Source: SHZI01 sp041396045
Lineage (GTDB): Bacteria > Pseudomonadota > Gammaproteobacteria > Steroidobacterales > GCA-2729495
DNA length: 64,000 nt
Assembly (NCBI GenBank): GCA_041396045.1
Contig: JAWKZI010000003.1
Span: forward strand, 186,001-250,000
Direction of reading: 5' to 3'
Made by a program: the position numbers and the translations under genes. The notes under the pieces are model-generated. The model did no database searches. It was not told where the DNA came from and was given only the letters and a program-made list of their open reading frames with translations. Every line of letters begins with the position of its first letter. Position 1 is the first letter of the stretch. Below are positions 9,152 to 17,960 of this stretch, piece by piece.

Positions 9152-10193
9152 CAAGTACCCTGCGGACGCGAAATATTGGCCTCACCCAGCCCGGCATTGT
9201 TGCCTTCAAGTGCGCGCTCGGCCCGATAGCTGGAGCGCACCAGTGGTCCGGCAACCACCTCCCGAAAGCCTTTGGCAAGACCCAACTGCCGATACTCACT
9301 GAACTCGGCCGGGGTCACGAACTTGTGCACGGGCAGATGATTGGCGGTGGGGCGCAGGTACTGGCCGAGCGTCAACAAGTCAACGCCGGCTGCACGTAAA
9401 TCGTCCATGGCATCAGCAACTTCGTCAGCAGTCTCACCCAGACCAAGCATTAGGCTGCTCTTGATCAGCACGGGCTGATTCTGGTCCGTGATCATACCGA
9501 TGCCCCGGGCATGTGCCAGCACCGCCAGCGACTGATCGTACGTGGCGCGAGGATCACGCACTGCCGGCGTCAACCGGCGTACCGTTTCAGATTGTGGGCA
9601 AAGACGGCGACGCCTGATTTGACGACGGTCTCAACCGCATCAAGGTTGCCGGCGAAATCCGGGGTGAGTGCCTCGACCGCAGTTTCCGGATTGAGCTGTC
9701 GAATTGCACGTACGCAGTCGGCGTAGTGTTGAGCGCCGCCGTCCGGCAGGTCGTCGCGATCTACCGAGGTCAGCACGATGTACTTGAGGCCCATCAACTG
9801 CACTGAGCGGGCAGCGTTCTGCGGTTCTTCGCGATCCAGCCAGCCGCGGGGGTTCCCGGTGTCCACCGCGCAGAATCGGCAGGCGCGTGTGCAGACGTGG
9901 CCCATCAACATGATCGTGGCAGTGCCTGCACCCCAGCATTCGCCAATATTCGGGCACATGGATTCTTCGCAGACGGTTGCCAGCCGGTGTTCCCTGACGG
10001 TGCGTTGCACGTCGGCAAATCGACCGCCGGAAACCAGCCGTACGCGTAGCCAGTCCGGTTTGCGAGGATTTTCGGCAGTTGCTGCATCCGCCTGATCAGC
10101 GCGACGTTTTACGCCATTCCGGATGGCAGAGAATCCCGCACTGGTCGTATATTTCTCGCCGCTTTCGACCGGGATGCCTTTGAAGTTTGTCAT
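9151..10193 (-). CDS. lipA: Lipoyl synthase (frameshift near 9585)
   Basis: Radical SAM enzyme that inserts two sulfurs into octanoyl groups of lipoyl-dependent dehydrogenases. The upstream part holds the auxiliary cluster cysteines in CEESMCPNIGECWG and the SAM-cluster motif CTRACRFCAVDTG. The frame fails after FAHNLKRYAG; adding one G to CTGAAACGG restores the expected NLETVRRLTPAVRDPRATY and leads into KSSLMLGLGETADEV and the conserved C-terminus to 9151. Restored length is about 347 residues, slightly long because of an N-terminal extension. The ATG at 10193, four bases after the upstream stop, is chosen over an ATG at 10241 that would overlap the preceding gene. lipB is not beside it. 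Confidence 0.93.
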
Positions 10194-10197
10194 ACCC

Positions 10198-11097
10198 TCA
10201 TTCTCGCACGGGCTGGGGGTGTCCTGGCAGGTACCGGTCAATGATGGCGGGGGGAAGGTTGGTCAGGTCATCGATGCGCAGGTAGTCCGGCATGGAAGTT
10301 CCGGTACTGCGCGAATCGATATTAGGTGCTCCCCGGAGAGACTCGGCGTCGTGGCGATGCACGGTCCGGAAGTCGATACTGAAGCGTGTACGGCCAGAGG
10401 TATTGGGAATCGACGAGTGGAGTTGGGCACCGGAAAAAATCATTACTCCACCGACCGGCGCCACCACGCGCAAATCAGGCTCGGCAGCAACGGGTTCCAG
10501 CGGTCTGGGCTGCTCCCGGGTGTCCTTGCCAATATGCTGAGCAGCATTAAAGCGGCTCGTTGCGTTCCAGCGCTGGTAGTCATAGCCAGCCGAACTGTTC
10601 GCAACCGGGCGCCCCCAGTGCTGCGGATGAAAAGCCATCACATTATTCGGCGCCACATCGAAAACCGGCATCCACCAGTTCAACTGGCACAAGGGCGCGG
10701 AGTACCAGGTGTCCCGATGGGGATGAAAGGCATAGGCGATGCCAGTGGTGAGGTAACTGTCGCTGGTGGAAGTCCGCAGGCGCGGCACATCGAAGTAGGT
10801 GTCCTGAGCGGAGCAACCATGGGCCAGCAGCATGTCGCGAATCAGCCGCTTTGATTCCGGATGATGAATGAAGCGCGGCTTCAGCTCAGCCAGCAACGCA
10901 GCAAATTCGGTGACTGGCATGTCGTGCTGGGCCAGTTCCGGATCGCGATCACCAAATGCCTCCCGTACCATCTGTCGGGCAAATTCACAGAACTCCAGAG
11001 ATGCTGCCGTTGGGGAATACACAAACACATCGCCCGCATACAACCGGTGCCTGCGGGCTTCGTCATCCAGCGTACTATCGAGATACAAAGAGGTCAT
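10198..11097 (-). CDS. Putative 2-oxoglutarate/Fe(II) oxygenase (phytanoyl-CoA dioxygenase-like)
   Basis: A 299-residue soluble protein with a plausible double-stranded beta-helix oxygenase core. HPHRDTWYSAP (about residues 123-133) contains the HxD iron motif, and AQLHSSIPNTSGRTRFSIDFR (about 225-245) supplies the distal His and the Arg that binds 2-oxoglutarate. The Trp/Asn-rich NWWMPVFDV segment lies between. Substrate is unknown. It precedes lipA by four bases on the same strand, so the two are probably co-transcribed, although no functional link is obvious. Confidence 0.7.
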   Translation of the reverse strand: MTSLYLDSTLDDEARRHRLYAGDVFVYSPTAASLEFCEFARQMVREAFGDRDPELAQHDMPVTEFAALLAELKPRFIHHPESKRLIRDMLLAHGCSAQDTYFDVPRLRTSTSDSYLTTGIAYAFHPHRDTWYSAPLCQLNWWMPVFDVAPNNVMAFHPQHWGRPVANSSAGYDYQRWNATSRFNAAQHIGKDTREQPRPLEPVAAEPDLRVVAPVGGVMIFSGAQLHSSIPNTSGRTRFSIDFRTVHRHDAESLRGAPNIDSRSTGTSMPDYLRIDDLTNLPPAIIDRYLPGHPQPVRE

Positions 11098-11293
11098 GGT
11101 GTCTCAGCGATTCCGGCAACCGGCTATTGTACTTGCCAGAGCACTGCCAAAAAAAAGTGCACTGCTCTTACTTCCGGGAATCCGGGTACCCGATCGGACT
11201 TGTTATCCAGGATCAGCGCGGCGGCGTGTCGGACCTGGAACCACGCCAATCATGTACAGCGGCTGGGGTGTGCGGGGAGTTGGGTGGTGAGCC

Positions 11294-11322
11294 AAAAAAA
11301 AGGCCCGGCGCAAAGCCGGGCC
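11294..11322 (-). terminator. Rho-independent terminator
   Basis: Perfect 8-bp stem GGCCCGGC (11302-11309) and GCCGGGCC (11315-11322) with a five-base loop; on the minus strand it is followed by eight Us (A-run 11294-11301). It lies downstream of the small gene at 11389-11604. The 190 bases between it and the oxygenase gene start hold no gene that I can see and presumably carry the promoter for the oxygenase-lipA-sohB unit. Confidence 0.88.
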
Positions 11323-11388
11323 AATACAGGGGGAATCTTCAGAATCGGTCCACCACTAGAACGTCAGAAATCGGTGTATTGCAGGCAC

Positions 11389-11604
11389 CTAGTGAATTCG
11401 TGACCAGTTGAGCAACTCGACTTCGTCTTCGTCGCGCTGGAAGTTCTGGGCGAGCAGTGCCTCGATCTCCTTCGGCTCCAGAACCTGGTCTACCGCGTGA
11501 CTAACCTCAACCACGCCGGTGTATTCGTCGGCGAAACCCGGACCCTCCGGGTGCAGCAGGAAGCGGGTGTAGTACTTCGCTCGCATGGGCCGAACGTTAG
11601 GCAA
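11389..11604 (-). CDS. Small uncharacterised protein
   Basis: Seventy-one residues, or 65 if translation begins at the ATG at 11586. It has RAKYYTRFLLHPEGPGFADEY and an acidic tail with a Trp (DEDEVELLNWSRIH). No membrane segment or signal peptide. The compact composition, the strong terminator just downstream and codon use like the neighbours suggest a real gene. Function unknown. Confidence 0.5.
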   Translation of the reverse strand: MPNVRPMRAKYYTRFLLHPEGPGFADEYTGVVEVSHAVDQVLEPKEIEALLAQNFQRDEDEVELLNWSRIH

Positions 11605-11694
11605 ATAGCTCTACCGGTTCTGTGCGCGATTCCACAGAATCTCCGCGCAATGCTATAGATACGCTTCGCTTCAACCACCGAGTGAGAAGTCTGT

Positions 11695-12935
11695 ATGCAA
11701 CATAGTCCTTGGCTCCCTCTACTGGTGCTGGGCATTCTGGTAACGGCGATACCTTTGGCTACCATGGCCGACGTGCTCGATGGTGCCCGGGCCGCCCGCG
11801 ACGCCGCCCGCACGGCCGAGGCCCCGCGTTATGCCGCCGACCGCTGGGCCCGGGCCGAGAAAGACCTGGCAGCAGCCGAGCGAAAGCTTGAGCAAGGTAA
11901 TGTCGCGGCGGCAGCCAAGCGCAGCGCCAACATCGAGGGAGCGTTTCGCGATACCCAACTGGAGGCCCTGCGCAACCAGTATCTGGCGACCGTTCGATTG
12001 CAACTCATGTCTGCGGAAAAGGTCCGTGCTGAACGCTACGCACCACGCACACTGGCCAGCGCCCGGCAGAAGCTCGAAGCCGCGGAAGCCGATCTCGCCA
12101 GACATCGGGCCGCACCGGAGCAAGCTGCAACCGCGATCGAAGCCGCCCGGCTGGAAGCCTGCATGCCACCCGTATCGCCGAGCTGGCCATGCAGATTGAT
12201 CGCAGTGACCGCAGCGGCGAGGACGTGTTACTAGAACTGGAATCGGTTGCTGAGCGCGTGGCTACGGCCGCCGGCCTCAAGCCCGTGCCTGTAGTCGGCG
12301 ATGCCCCAGCCGTTGCCGCCCTGATAGATGGCACCGAAGCACTCAGAACTCGCGCGGAAACCGCGGAGAAGGCACTGGCCGGGCGCGAGCGCCAGGTGCA
12401 GAGCCTGGAAGATGAGCTCCGCGAGATGGACCAGAAGCTTGGCGGCGCTGCGACTGAGCGTCAGCAACTGGTCATGACGCTGGAATCGCGGCAGAGGGCC
12501 GGGGAACAGTTTGCGCGCCTGCAGTCGATGTTTGCACCGGATGAAGGCGTGGTCTTGCGCCAGAACAATAACGTGGTGTTGCGCCTGACCGGCCTGTCGT
12601 TTGGCACCGGCTCCGCGCAGCTGCAAAAGCGGTCACAGCCGCTGCTGAAGAAGGTCAGTGACGCGCTCAGCCTGTACCCGGGGGCAACGATTGTGGTTGA
12701 GGGTCACACCGATGCGTCCGGCAGTGCAGAGGCCAACCTGCGGCTGTCCACCGAGCGAGCCCGTGCAGTCGCCAACCGCATCGCTGCCGATGTCGCGGTG
12801 CCTGGTCAGCCAATTTCATCGCGTGGTTACGGCGAAGACCAGCCGATTGCCAGCAATGACACCGCTGCCGGGCGCGCCAGGAATCGGCGTATCGATATCA
12901 TCATTCAGACCAATGATGTCGATCCGGGAAACTGA
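11695..12935 (+). CDS. OmpA-family protein with N-terminal coiled-coil (DUF4398-like; frameshift near 12160)
   Basis: Exported protein: a signal peptide (PLLVLGILVTAIPLATMA) is followed by an Ala/Arg/Glu-rich helical region of the DUF4398 type (residues about 25-155), a second coiled coil (about 200-265), and a C-terminal OmpA domain. That domain shows LSFGTGSAQLQ, VEGHTDASGSAEANLRLS and GEDQPIASNDTAAGRARNRR, including the Asp and Arg that bind diaminopimelate in peptidoglycan. The two halves lie in different frames; one C missing from GAAGCCTGCATGCC near 12160 would give EALHATRIAELAMQ and join them into about 413 residues. It probably tethers the outer membrane or spans the periplasm. Confidence 0.85.
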
Positions 12936-12991
12936 AAATCCGGACCGTCAAACGGACTGATCAGATCCGTTCGGTGCGCCCGGTCGGAGTC

Positions 12992-13020
12992 AAAAAAAAC
13001 CCCGCCAGTTGGCGGGGTTT
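12992..13020. terminator. Bidirectional rho-independent terminator
   Basis: Stem CCCCGCC (13000-13006) and GGCGGGG (13011-13017) with loop AGTT. Eight A on the left serve as the U-tract for the minus-strand gene at 13053; TTTCTCTT on the right serves the OmpA-like gene on the plus strand. Position between two convergent genes fits both uses. Confidence 0.88.
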
Positions 13021-13052
13021 CTCTTGACTCCTGGATGGAATCATTTAGGCGA

Positions 13053-13857
13053 TCAGGCAGTCCGACGCCAGCGCCGCACACCTACCAGGCCGAGGGCCGA
13101 ACCGAGCAGCCAGATGGCGCCCGGCAGCGGAACGACTTGAGCGGAGGAGAACGTCAGGTAAGCACCACCGGGTGTCGTGATGTCGTTGCTGGTCGCGATG
13201 ATCAGCGTACCGCCAGTACCAAGGTTATCCTGCACTACCGTCCACAGGTCGAAGGCGCCGTCGCCCGCATCGCAGCCACCACCGCCGGCGGTGGTGGTCA
13301 GCGTACGTACGTTGCCTTCGGAAGCGGTATCGTCACCACCGATGGTGCGCTGCACGCAGTTGGCGTTGCCACCGACGTTGTAGGCAACTGTGGTTTCGTT
13401 GAAGAAGTTACCACCCAGTCCGGTATTGGCGCAGCCATTGGCACCGACACCCGCGAGGAAGTTGCCCTCGATGCAGGAATAGGCAGTCGCCGTGGTGGTC
13501 GCGTTTACCGTGTCAATCGTCAGGTTGGTAACCGAGTCACCGATAACCATCGGCGCCACGGAGTTGCTGCCCAGGCTCGATGCGGAGTTGAAGTCGCCGA
13601 CTGACGACAGCACGCCGTTGTCGGGTTCAGTCCCTACCGCCGTTGATGGCGCAATATAGGTGCCCATGAAGGTGGCAGGGTTGATGCAGTTCGTACCGAT
13701 GGCGAAGTCCGTGCAGCCATCCCAGCGCAGGGTGCTAACGGTGGTACCACTAAGCTGGTGGTACGAGGATCAGAGTGACGACCATGGCGCTGGCTGGGCC
13801 GCCGGAGCCAGCAGTGCTTGCAGTAATAGTAGCTTTCTCGCTGAATTCTCCAAACAG
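13053..13857 (-). CDS. Secreted protein with VPLP-type C-terminal sorting tail (frameshifted N-terminus)
   Basis: The C-terminus VPLPGAIWLLGSALGLVGVRR plus a basic end is a PEP-CTERM-related VPLP anchor: short motif, hydrophobic helix, Arg cluster. The preceding ~210 residues are clearly paralogous to the N-terminal domain of the protein at 17961-19952, with shared blocks such as APMVIGDSVT, CIEGNFLAGVGANGCANT, AYNVGGNANC and RTLTTTAGGGGCDAGDGAFD. Open frame as read begins at 13667, but the matching upstream part (SYHQLSGTTVSTLRWDGC) continues in frame to 13762; one extra C near 13765 then breaks it, and a leader-like LLLLQALLAPAAQ lies in a further frame, perhaps starting at a TTG at 13857. 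Six conserved Cys suggest disulfides. Function unknown; surface or secreted. Confidence 0.7.
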
Positions 13858-14254
13858 AGTATTAGTAATTAATGAAACGTCCAAAAAGCTTGCCGTTTTA
13901 CGGGTCATCTGGCTGTTTCTTCTGTGCGCCTTTTTCGCAAGCGCTTCCGGGCGTTGTTGACCAGACCCCCTGTCCCCGCTGTATGCACTGTGTGCCAGCT
14001 ACAAGCTGAATTCCTTTTTCGTACAGCTGACTTGAGTCTACACCAGGGTTACAAATCCGTAAGTTTGGTTTGACATATTCGCATTACCTGCTATTACGCA
14101 GCGATAGCACTTTTAAGCGTGATTTTGCGGCCGGCATTGCACTGCAGCGGCTTGCGGCGAACACCCGCCATGCGAGTCATTCGCCGCATGGCCCCTCAGC
14201 ACGTCTTTGACTCGACGGTCTGGATCATCTGCGCCACCAGTCGCTACGGCCTGC

Positions 14255-14305
14255 AACTTCAACGAGCTCGACAGCGGGCGCATCGAGATCCTCAAGGGTC
14301 CGCGA
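14255..14305 (+). pseudogene. Orphan TonB-receptor plug fragment
   Basis: Seventeen codons read NFNELDSGRIEILKGPR, the signature of a TonB-dependent receptor plug (xRIEvLKGPQ). The same motif occurs again at about 14826-14860 in the larger wrecked receptor gene, with similar DNA, so this is either a duplicated piece or the remnant of a second receptor. It stops exactly where the inverted repeat begins. Confidence 0.45.
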
Positions 14306-14308
14306 ATT

Positions 14309-14396
14309 GCGCTTGTTCGCCAGCCACGAGTGCGCTAAGTTTCCGCGCAGCGTAGGCGGGGTACGCGCGGAAGGCTTTAATTGGCGAATCAGGCGC
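14309..14396. repeat. Nested inverted repeat (possible MITE, REP-like or recombination site)
   Basis: Outer arms GCGCTTGTTCGCCA (14309-14322) and TGGCGAATCAGGCGC (14382-14396) pair with two differences. Inside, TTCCGCGC (14341-14348) pairs perfectly with GCGCGGAA (14365-14372). The element is about 88 bp, has no T-run and no gene. It abuts a truncated receptor fragment. Mobile-element or integron-site origin is possible but unproven. Confidence 0.45.
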
Positions 14397-14450
14397 ATCA
14401 CGGCCCCCGTGAATGTCTTTTAAAGCGTCGTACTTTTTATCCAGTGTTAG

Positions 14451-17228
14451 TTGGGAGTCAAAATCGCGAAGTTCAATCGGAGCCGGGCTGCGGTGGCCTT
14501 TCTGGGCCTGGCGGTGGTCGCGGCTGTGCCGCCCGCCTGGGCCCAGGAGATCGCCGAGATCGTCGTTACTGCACGACGTCAGGGCGAAGAAACTCATGGA
14601 TGGCGCTCGCCATTACGACCTTCGACACCGAGGCCATCGAAGCGCAGGGCATCAACAACCTGCAGGACATCGCCAGCCTGACTCCCGGCCTGTCGTTTTT
14701 AATCCCTGGGCGAAAACCTGCCACGCCGGTCATCCGCGGCATCGTGCCGGATCTCCGGCGAACGCCGCGGCTGTCTTCGTTGACGGCATCTACGTCTCTG
14801 GCCGAGAGGGCCTGAATTTCAGCCAGCTCGACATCGAGCGCATCGAGGTCCTGAAGGGCCGCAAAGCTCAACCACAGGCACCTTCGGCAGCGCCATCGGC
14901 TACGTGACCACGGCACCGAGCGAGGTCTTCGAATCGAAGATGCTGGGCGAAGGTCGGCAACCACGGCCGCCAGAAAGTAAGGAGTGGCCAGGTGAGTGGT
15001 CCGGTCTTCGGCAGCCATGCTGAACAACACCGTGACCAGCCGAGAGTTGCCGCCCTCTATGATGAGTGGGACGGCTCCTACGACAACGCTGGCCCCGCAA
15101 GGGCCCGGCGTCGCCCGACGCCACGTCTACCACGCACCTACCTCGGCAAGCTGCGCTGGCGGTGGCCGACAGCCTGGATGTCAGCCTCGGCTTCTACGCT
15201 CCAACGACGAGATCGATGAGTCGGCCGTAGGCGGCATTCTCACCAACTGCGAGCCCAAGGTACTGCAGACCAGCAAAGACGTTGGCGGTAGTCTGGCCGA
15301 ACGCATGCAGAACTGGTGCGGCCAGATCGGCGCAGACACTGCCGGATATGCTCGACGGCAGCCAGTTCCCGAACCCCGGAACCATACCCAACTCCGGTAC
15401 GCCGGGACGGCATGCCGAAGAATGCCCTGGCGACCGGTGAGGACCACGACGTGACGCGCACCAGCTCAGATATCGCCTGGGATACCGACCTTGGCAGCCT
15501 AGCCTCAACAATGGCTACTCGCACACCAAGCAGAGTTCCGTGTCAGATTTCGAGAAGAAGCTCCGGCGACGCCAACTGCCCTTCGCTACTGCCCCTCAAC
15601 AACTTCAATCCTCCGGCTTTGCGAGGACCCGCTCACCTGGTCGCGAGCCCCCATGGAGTTTCATTGACCGGAGGAAGGCTCCGTCTACGACAGATAAGGA
15701 GCCGCAGGAAGTCCGCCAACAGCCGCACGACCAGCGCCTGAGCTGGCAGGTAGGTGCGTACTACTTCCATTTCACACAAGAAAATTATCAAAGGTAATCC
15801 GATCGCGACGCAGCCGCTCCCAGCAATCCGGGCCGCAGGCGGCGACATCGGCATGACCCGGTAGCTCACCAGCACCAACCTCACCGTCGGCGGCGTTTAT
15901 TTCAGACGTCTTAAGCCCTGGCAGGCCACTGACCCGTTGAGCCGCATCGGCTCATACGAAAAACGAACGATCGTGGTCGGTTTTTCGGCTCCAGCGACTT
16001 CGAAGTCACCGACGGCTGACGGCGCGCGCCGAACTGCGCTACACGTGACCACAAGGAATCCACCGGTTACACCTATGCGACCTGTGGCGATGGCGAACGG
16101 TAATTCAATAATCAGGATCGGCCTGCGCGGCGACGACTACTGGGATCTGCGCACAGCCGAGGGCCGTACAGCTTCCGACGGCGTTCGCTTTGTTCGACAC
16201 CACCACCGGTCGCGTGGGGCTGAAGTACACGCTGGATGAGTGGCTGGATGACTACGGTTCCATCGCCTATGGCGAAGGGCCGATGGCATCAGCGTGTCAC
16301 CGACCGTACCCGTCATCGACGGCGGTACGACCAGGGGAAATAGTGCTCGTCAACGCCTTCGATCCGGAGAAGATTACCGCCTACGAGATCGGTATAAAGG
16401 GCTTCACGCCGGACCGGCACACATCCGCATCGACATGGCCATGTTCTTCAACGACTGGCGCGACATCGTGCTACGTCAGTTGACCAGCACGGACCCGGGC
16501 ACCGGACTTCAGTTCACCCAGCCTCGGGGCCTGAGAATGTCAACGCCGGCGATGCCCACGTGTTTGGCTGGGAGCTTACTGCCGACATCGGTATCACGGA
16601 CAACCTGTTTGGTCATGTGACTGCGGCCTATACCGACTCACAGTTGAAGAACGCGCGACAGGACACCTTTGCGCTGTTCCCAAGCTTCTACACCAACAGG
16701 CCCAGCTGCACGCCCTCGGCCATCCAGAGGCCTGCCCACGGCCGATCAGGACGCCAAGGCCGGCCTGTACCCGCGAACTCTCAGGCGATGTCTCGGGTAA
16801 CACCCAGATGCGCCAGCCGGAGTGGACGACCAGTGCCTCGCTGGATTACCAGCACCAGATCGTCGGCGACTGGCAGCTGAAAGCAGGCATCTCCGCCAGT
16901 TACACCGGCAAGATCTATACCAGCAACGACCCAATCAGACTGGATTCCGGCCCACACGAACGTCAACTTCAACATCGGCGTCGATTCCCGCGCTACACGG
17001 TCTCGATCTGGGTCCGCAGCCTGCTGGACAACGACAAGCCAATCTCGACAATCGGACATCTGCTGGACCAGCGACTCCGACTTGCAGGCACAGCTCGGTA
17101 ACGGGAACAGCAGTCATAGAGGCGTCAACTTTGACGACTTCCCGCCGCTGCGCATGTCAATCAGCTACCCGAGCCTGCGGACCTTTGGACTCACAGCCAA
17201 GGTACGCTTCGGTGGGGCCGTTAAATAG
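14451..17228 (+). pseudogene. TonB-dependent outer-membrane receptor, heavily degraded
   Basis: About 2.8 kb with all parts of a ~920-residue receptor scattered over the three plus-strand frames: a signal peptide (AVAFLGLAVVAAVPPAWA), TonB box EIAEIVVTARRQGEE, plug segments (TTFDTEAIEAQGINNLQDI, AAVFVDGIYVSGREGLNFS, LDIERIEVLKG), and barrel strands including YTLDEWLDDYGSIAYGEG, INAYEIGIKGF-like KITAYEIGIKGFT, ADIGITDNLFGHVTAAYTD and YQHQIVGDWQLKAGISASYTGK. It ends at 17228 with SLRTFGLTAKVRFGGAVK. More than ten frame changes and several in-frame stops are needed, far above the one-per-gene rate nearby, so it is not expressible. The substrate class cannot be told; the length and plug pattern fit the large receptors of sugar or siderophore type. 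Confidence 0.85.
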
Positions 17229-17238
17229 ATAAAAATGG

Positions 17239-17279
17239 GCTCATCCGGGTTTCCGGGAAAACCGGAAATCCGGATGGGC
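17239..17279. other. Long hairpin after the receptor pseudogene
   Basis: GCTCATCCGGGTTTCCGG (17239-17256) and CCGGAAATCCGGATGGGC (17262-17279) form an 18-bp stem with two mismatches and a five-base loop. It starts 11 bases after the receptor stop. A smaller GGCGG/CCGCC hairpin (17277-17296) with TTT follows. There is no long U-tract, so it could be a weak terminator, an mRNA-stabilising stem or a repeat. Confidence 0.5.
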
Positions 17280-17314
17280 GGCTGCATTCAACCGCCTTTA
17301 AGGAGATCTTTGGA

Positions 17315-17923
17315 ATGAAACCTTCTGCAATATTGGGATTGCTAACGTTGGGGAGCGTAACAGCGCTGGCAAGCGTCACCGTCCAGGCGGCGGACAGTGT
17401 GCTGGAGCCACGCATCGGCATCGCTGCGGCCGTTGGCAACTTCAAGGGCGATGCAACGCCTTCAGGTGTACTGGGCAACAAGTTCATCGACGACAGTTCG
17501 GTTGGCGTCAAGGTCTACGGCCAATATCCGCTGAACAACTGGTTGGCCGTGGAAGCCGCCTACCACGACACCAGTAATTTCAAGGACAAGCAGAAGGGTG
17601 ATTCACTGCCGGAAGGAGAGCTCAAGCTGTCCTTCGACGGCTGGTCGGCACAGGGTCTGGTCTACATCCCGACGACCATTGAGGGGTTCCAGGCCTACGT
17701 GAAGGGTGGCTACTACAACTTCGACGATGAACTGGTACTCAACGGCACCAACATCGGCACTTCCTCCGAGCGCGGTCTGGTGTTCGGCGGCGGAATGCTG
17801 CTAAAGGTCAGCGACAACCTCGGCCTCCGCGCCGATCTGGACTGGTTCGATGCCGATGTTGGCGACCTTTCGTCGGTGAACATCGGCCTGGAATATTTCT
17901 TCGGCGGCGCAGCCAGCAAGTAA
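17315..17923 (+). CDS. Small outer-membrane beta-barrel protein
   Basis: A 202-residue protein with signal peptide (cleavage near VQAADS) and an eight-strand-like barrel of the OmpA/OmpX/OmpW fold: alternating strands such as IGIAAAVGNF, GVKVYGQYPL, WLAVEAAYHD, YVKGGYYNF and the C-terminal strand SVNIGLEYFF. AAGGAG at 17300-17305 is a strong ribosome site for the ATG at 17315. No OmpA peptidoglycan domain is attached. It is followed 37 bp later by the large secreted protein, so the two may be one transcript. Precise role unknown. Confidence 0.8.
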   Translation: MKPSAILGLLTLGSVTALASVTVQAADSVLEPRIGIAAAVGNFKGDATPSGVLGNKFIDDSSVGVKVYGQYPLNNWLAVEAAYHDTSNFKDKQKGDSLPEGELKLSFDGWSAQGLVYIPTTIEGFQAYVKGGYYNFDDELVLNGTNIGTSSERGLVFGGGMLLKVSDNLGLRADLDWFDADVGDLSSVNIGLEYFFGGAASK

Positions 17924-17960
17924 CGCAGCGCTCCATCAACATTCATCGAGGACAGTTTTT

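Larger units (their letters stand above)
13858..14450. other. Intergenic stretch with receptor debris and an inverted repeat
   Basis: No intact gene. It holds a short TonB-receptor plug fragment (14255-14305), an inverted repeat (14309-14396) and, toward the left, probable promoter DNA for the gene at 13053, which is more AT-rich than the surroundings (13850-13900 and 14040-14110). No convincing tRNA or transposase was found. Confidence 0.5.

Noticed and set aside
13940..14110. A tRNA-like or small RNA gene in the AT-richer gap
   Set aside because: No acceptor stem, T-loop or anticodon pattern could be built and no terminator follows.
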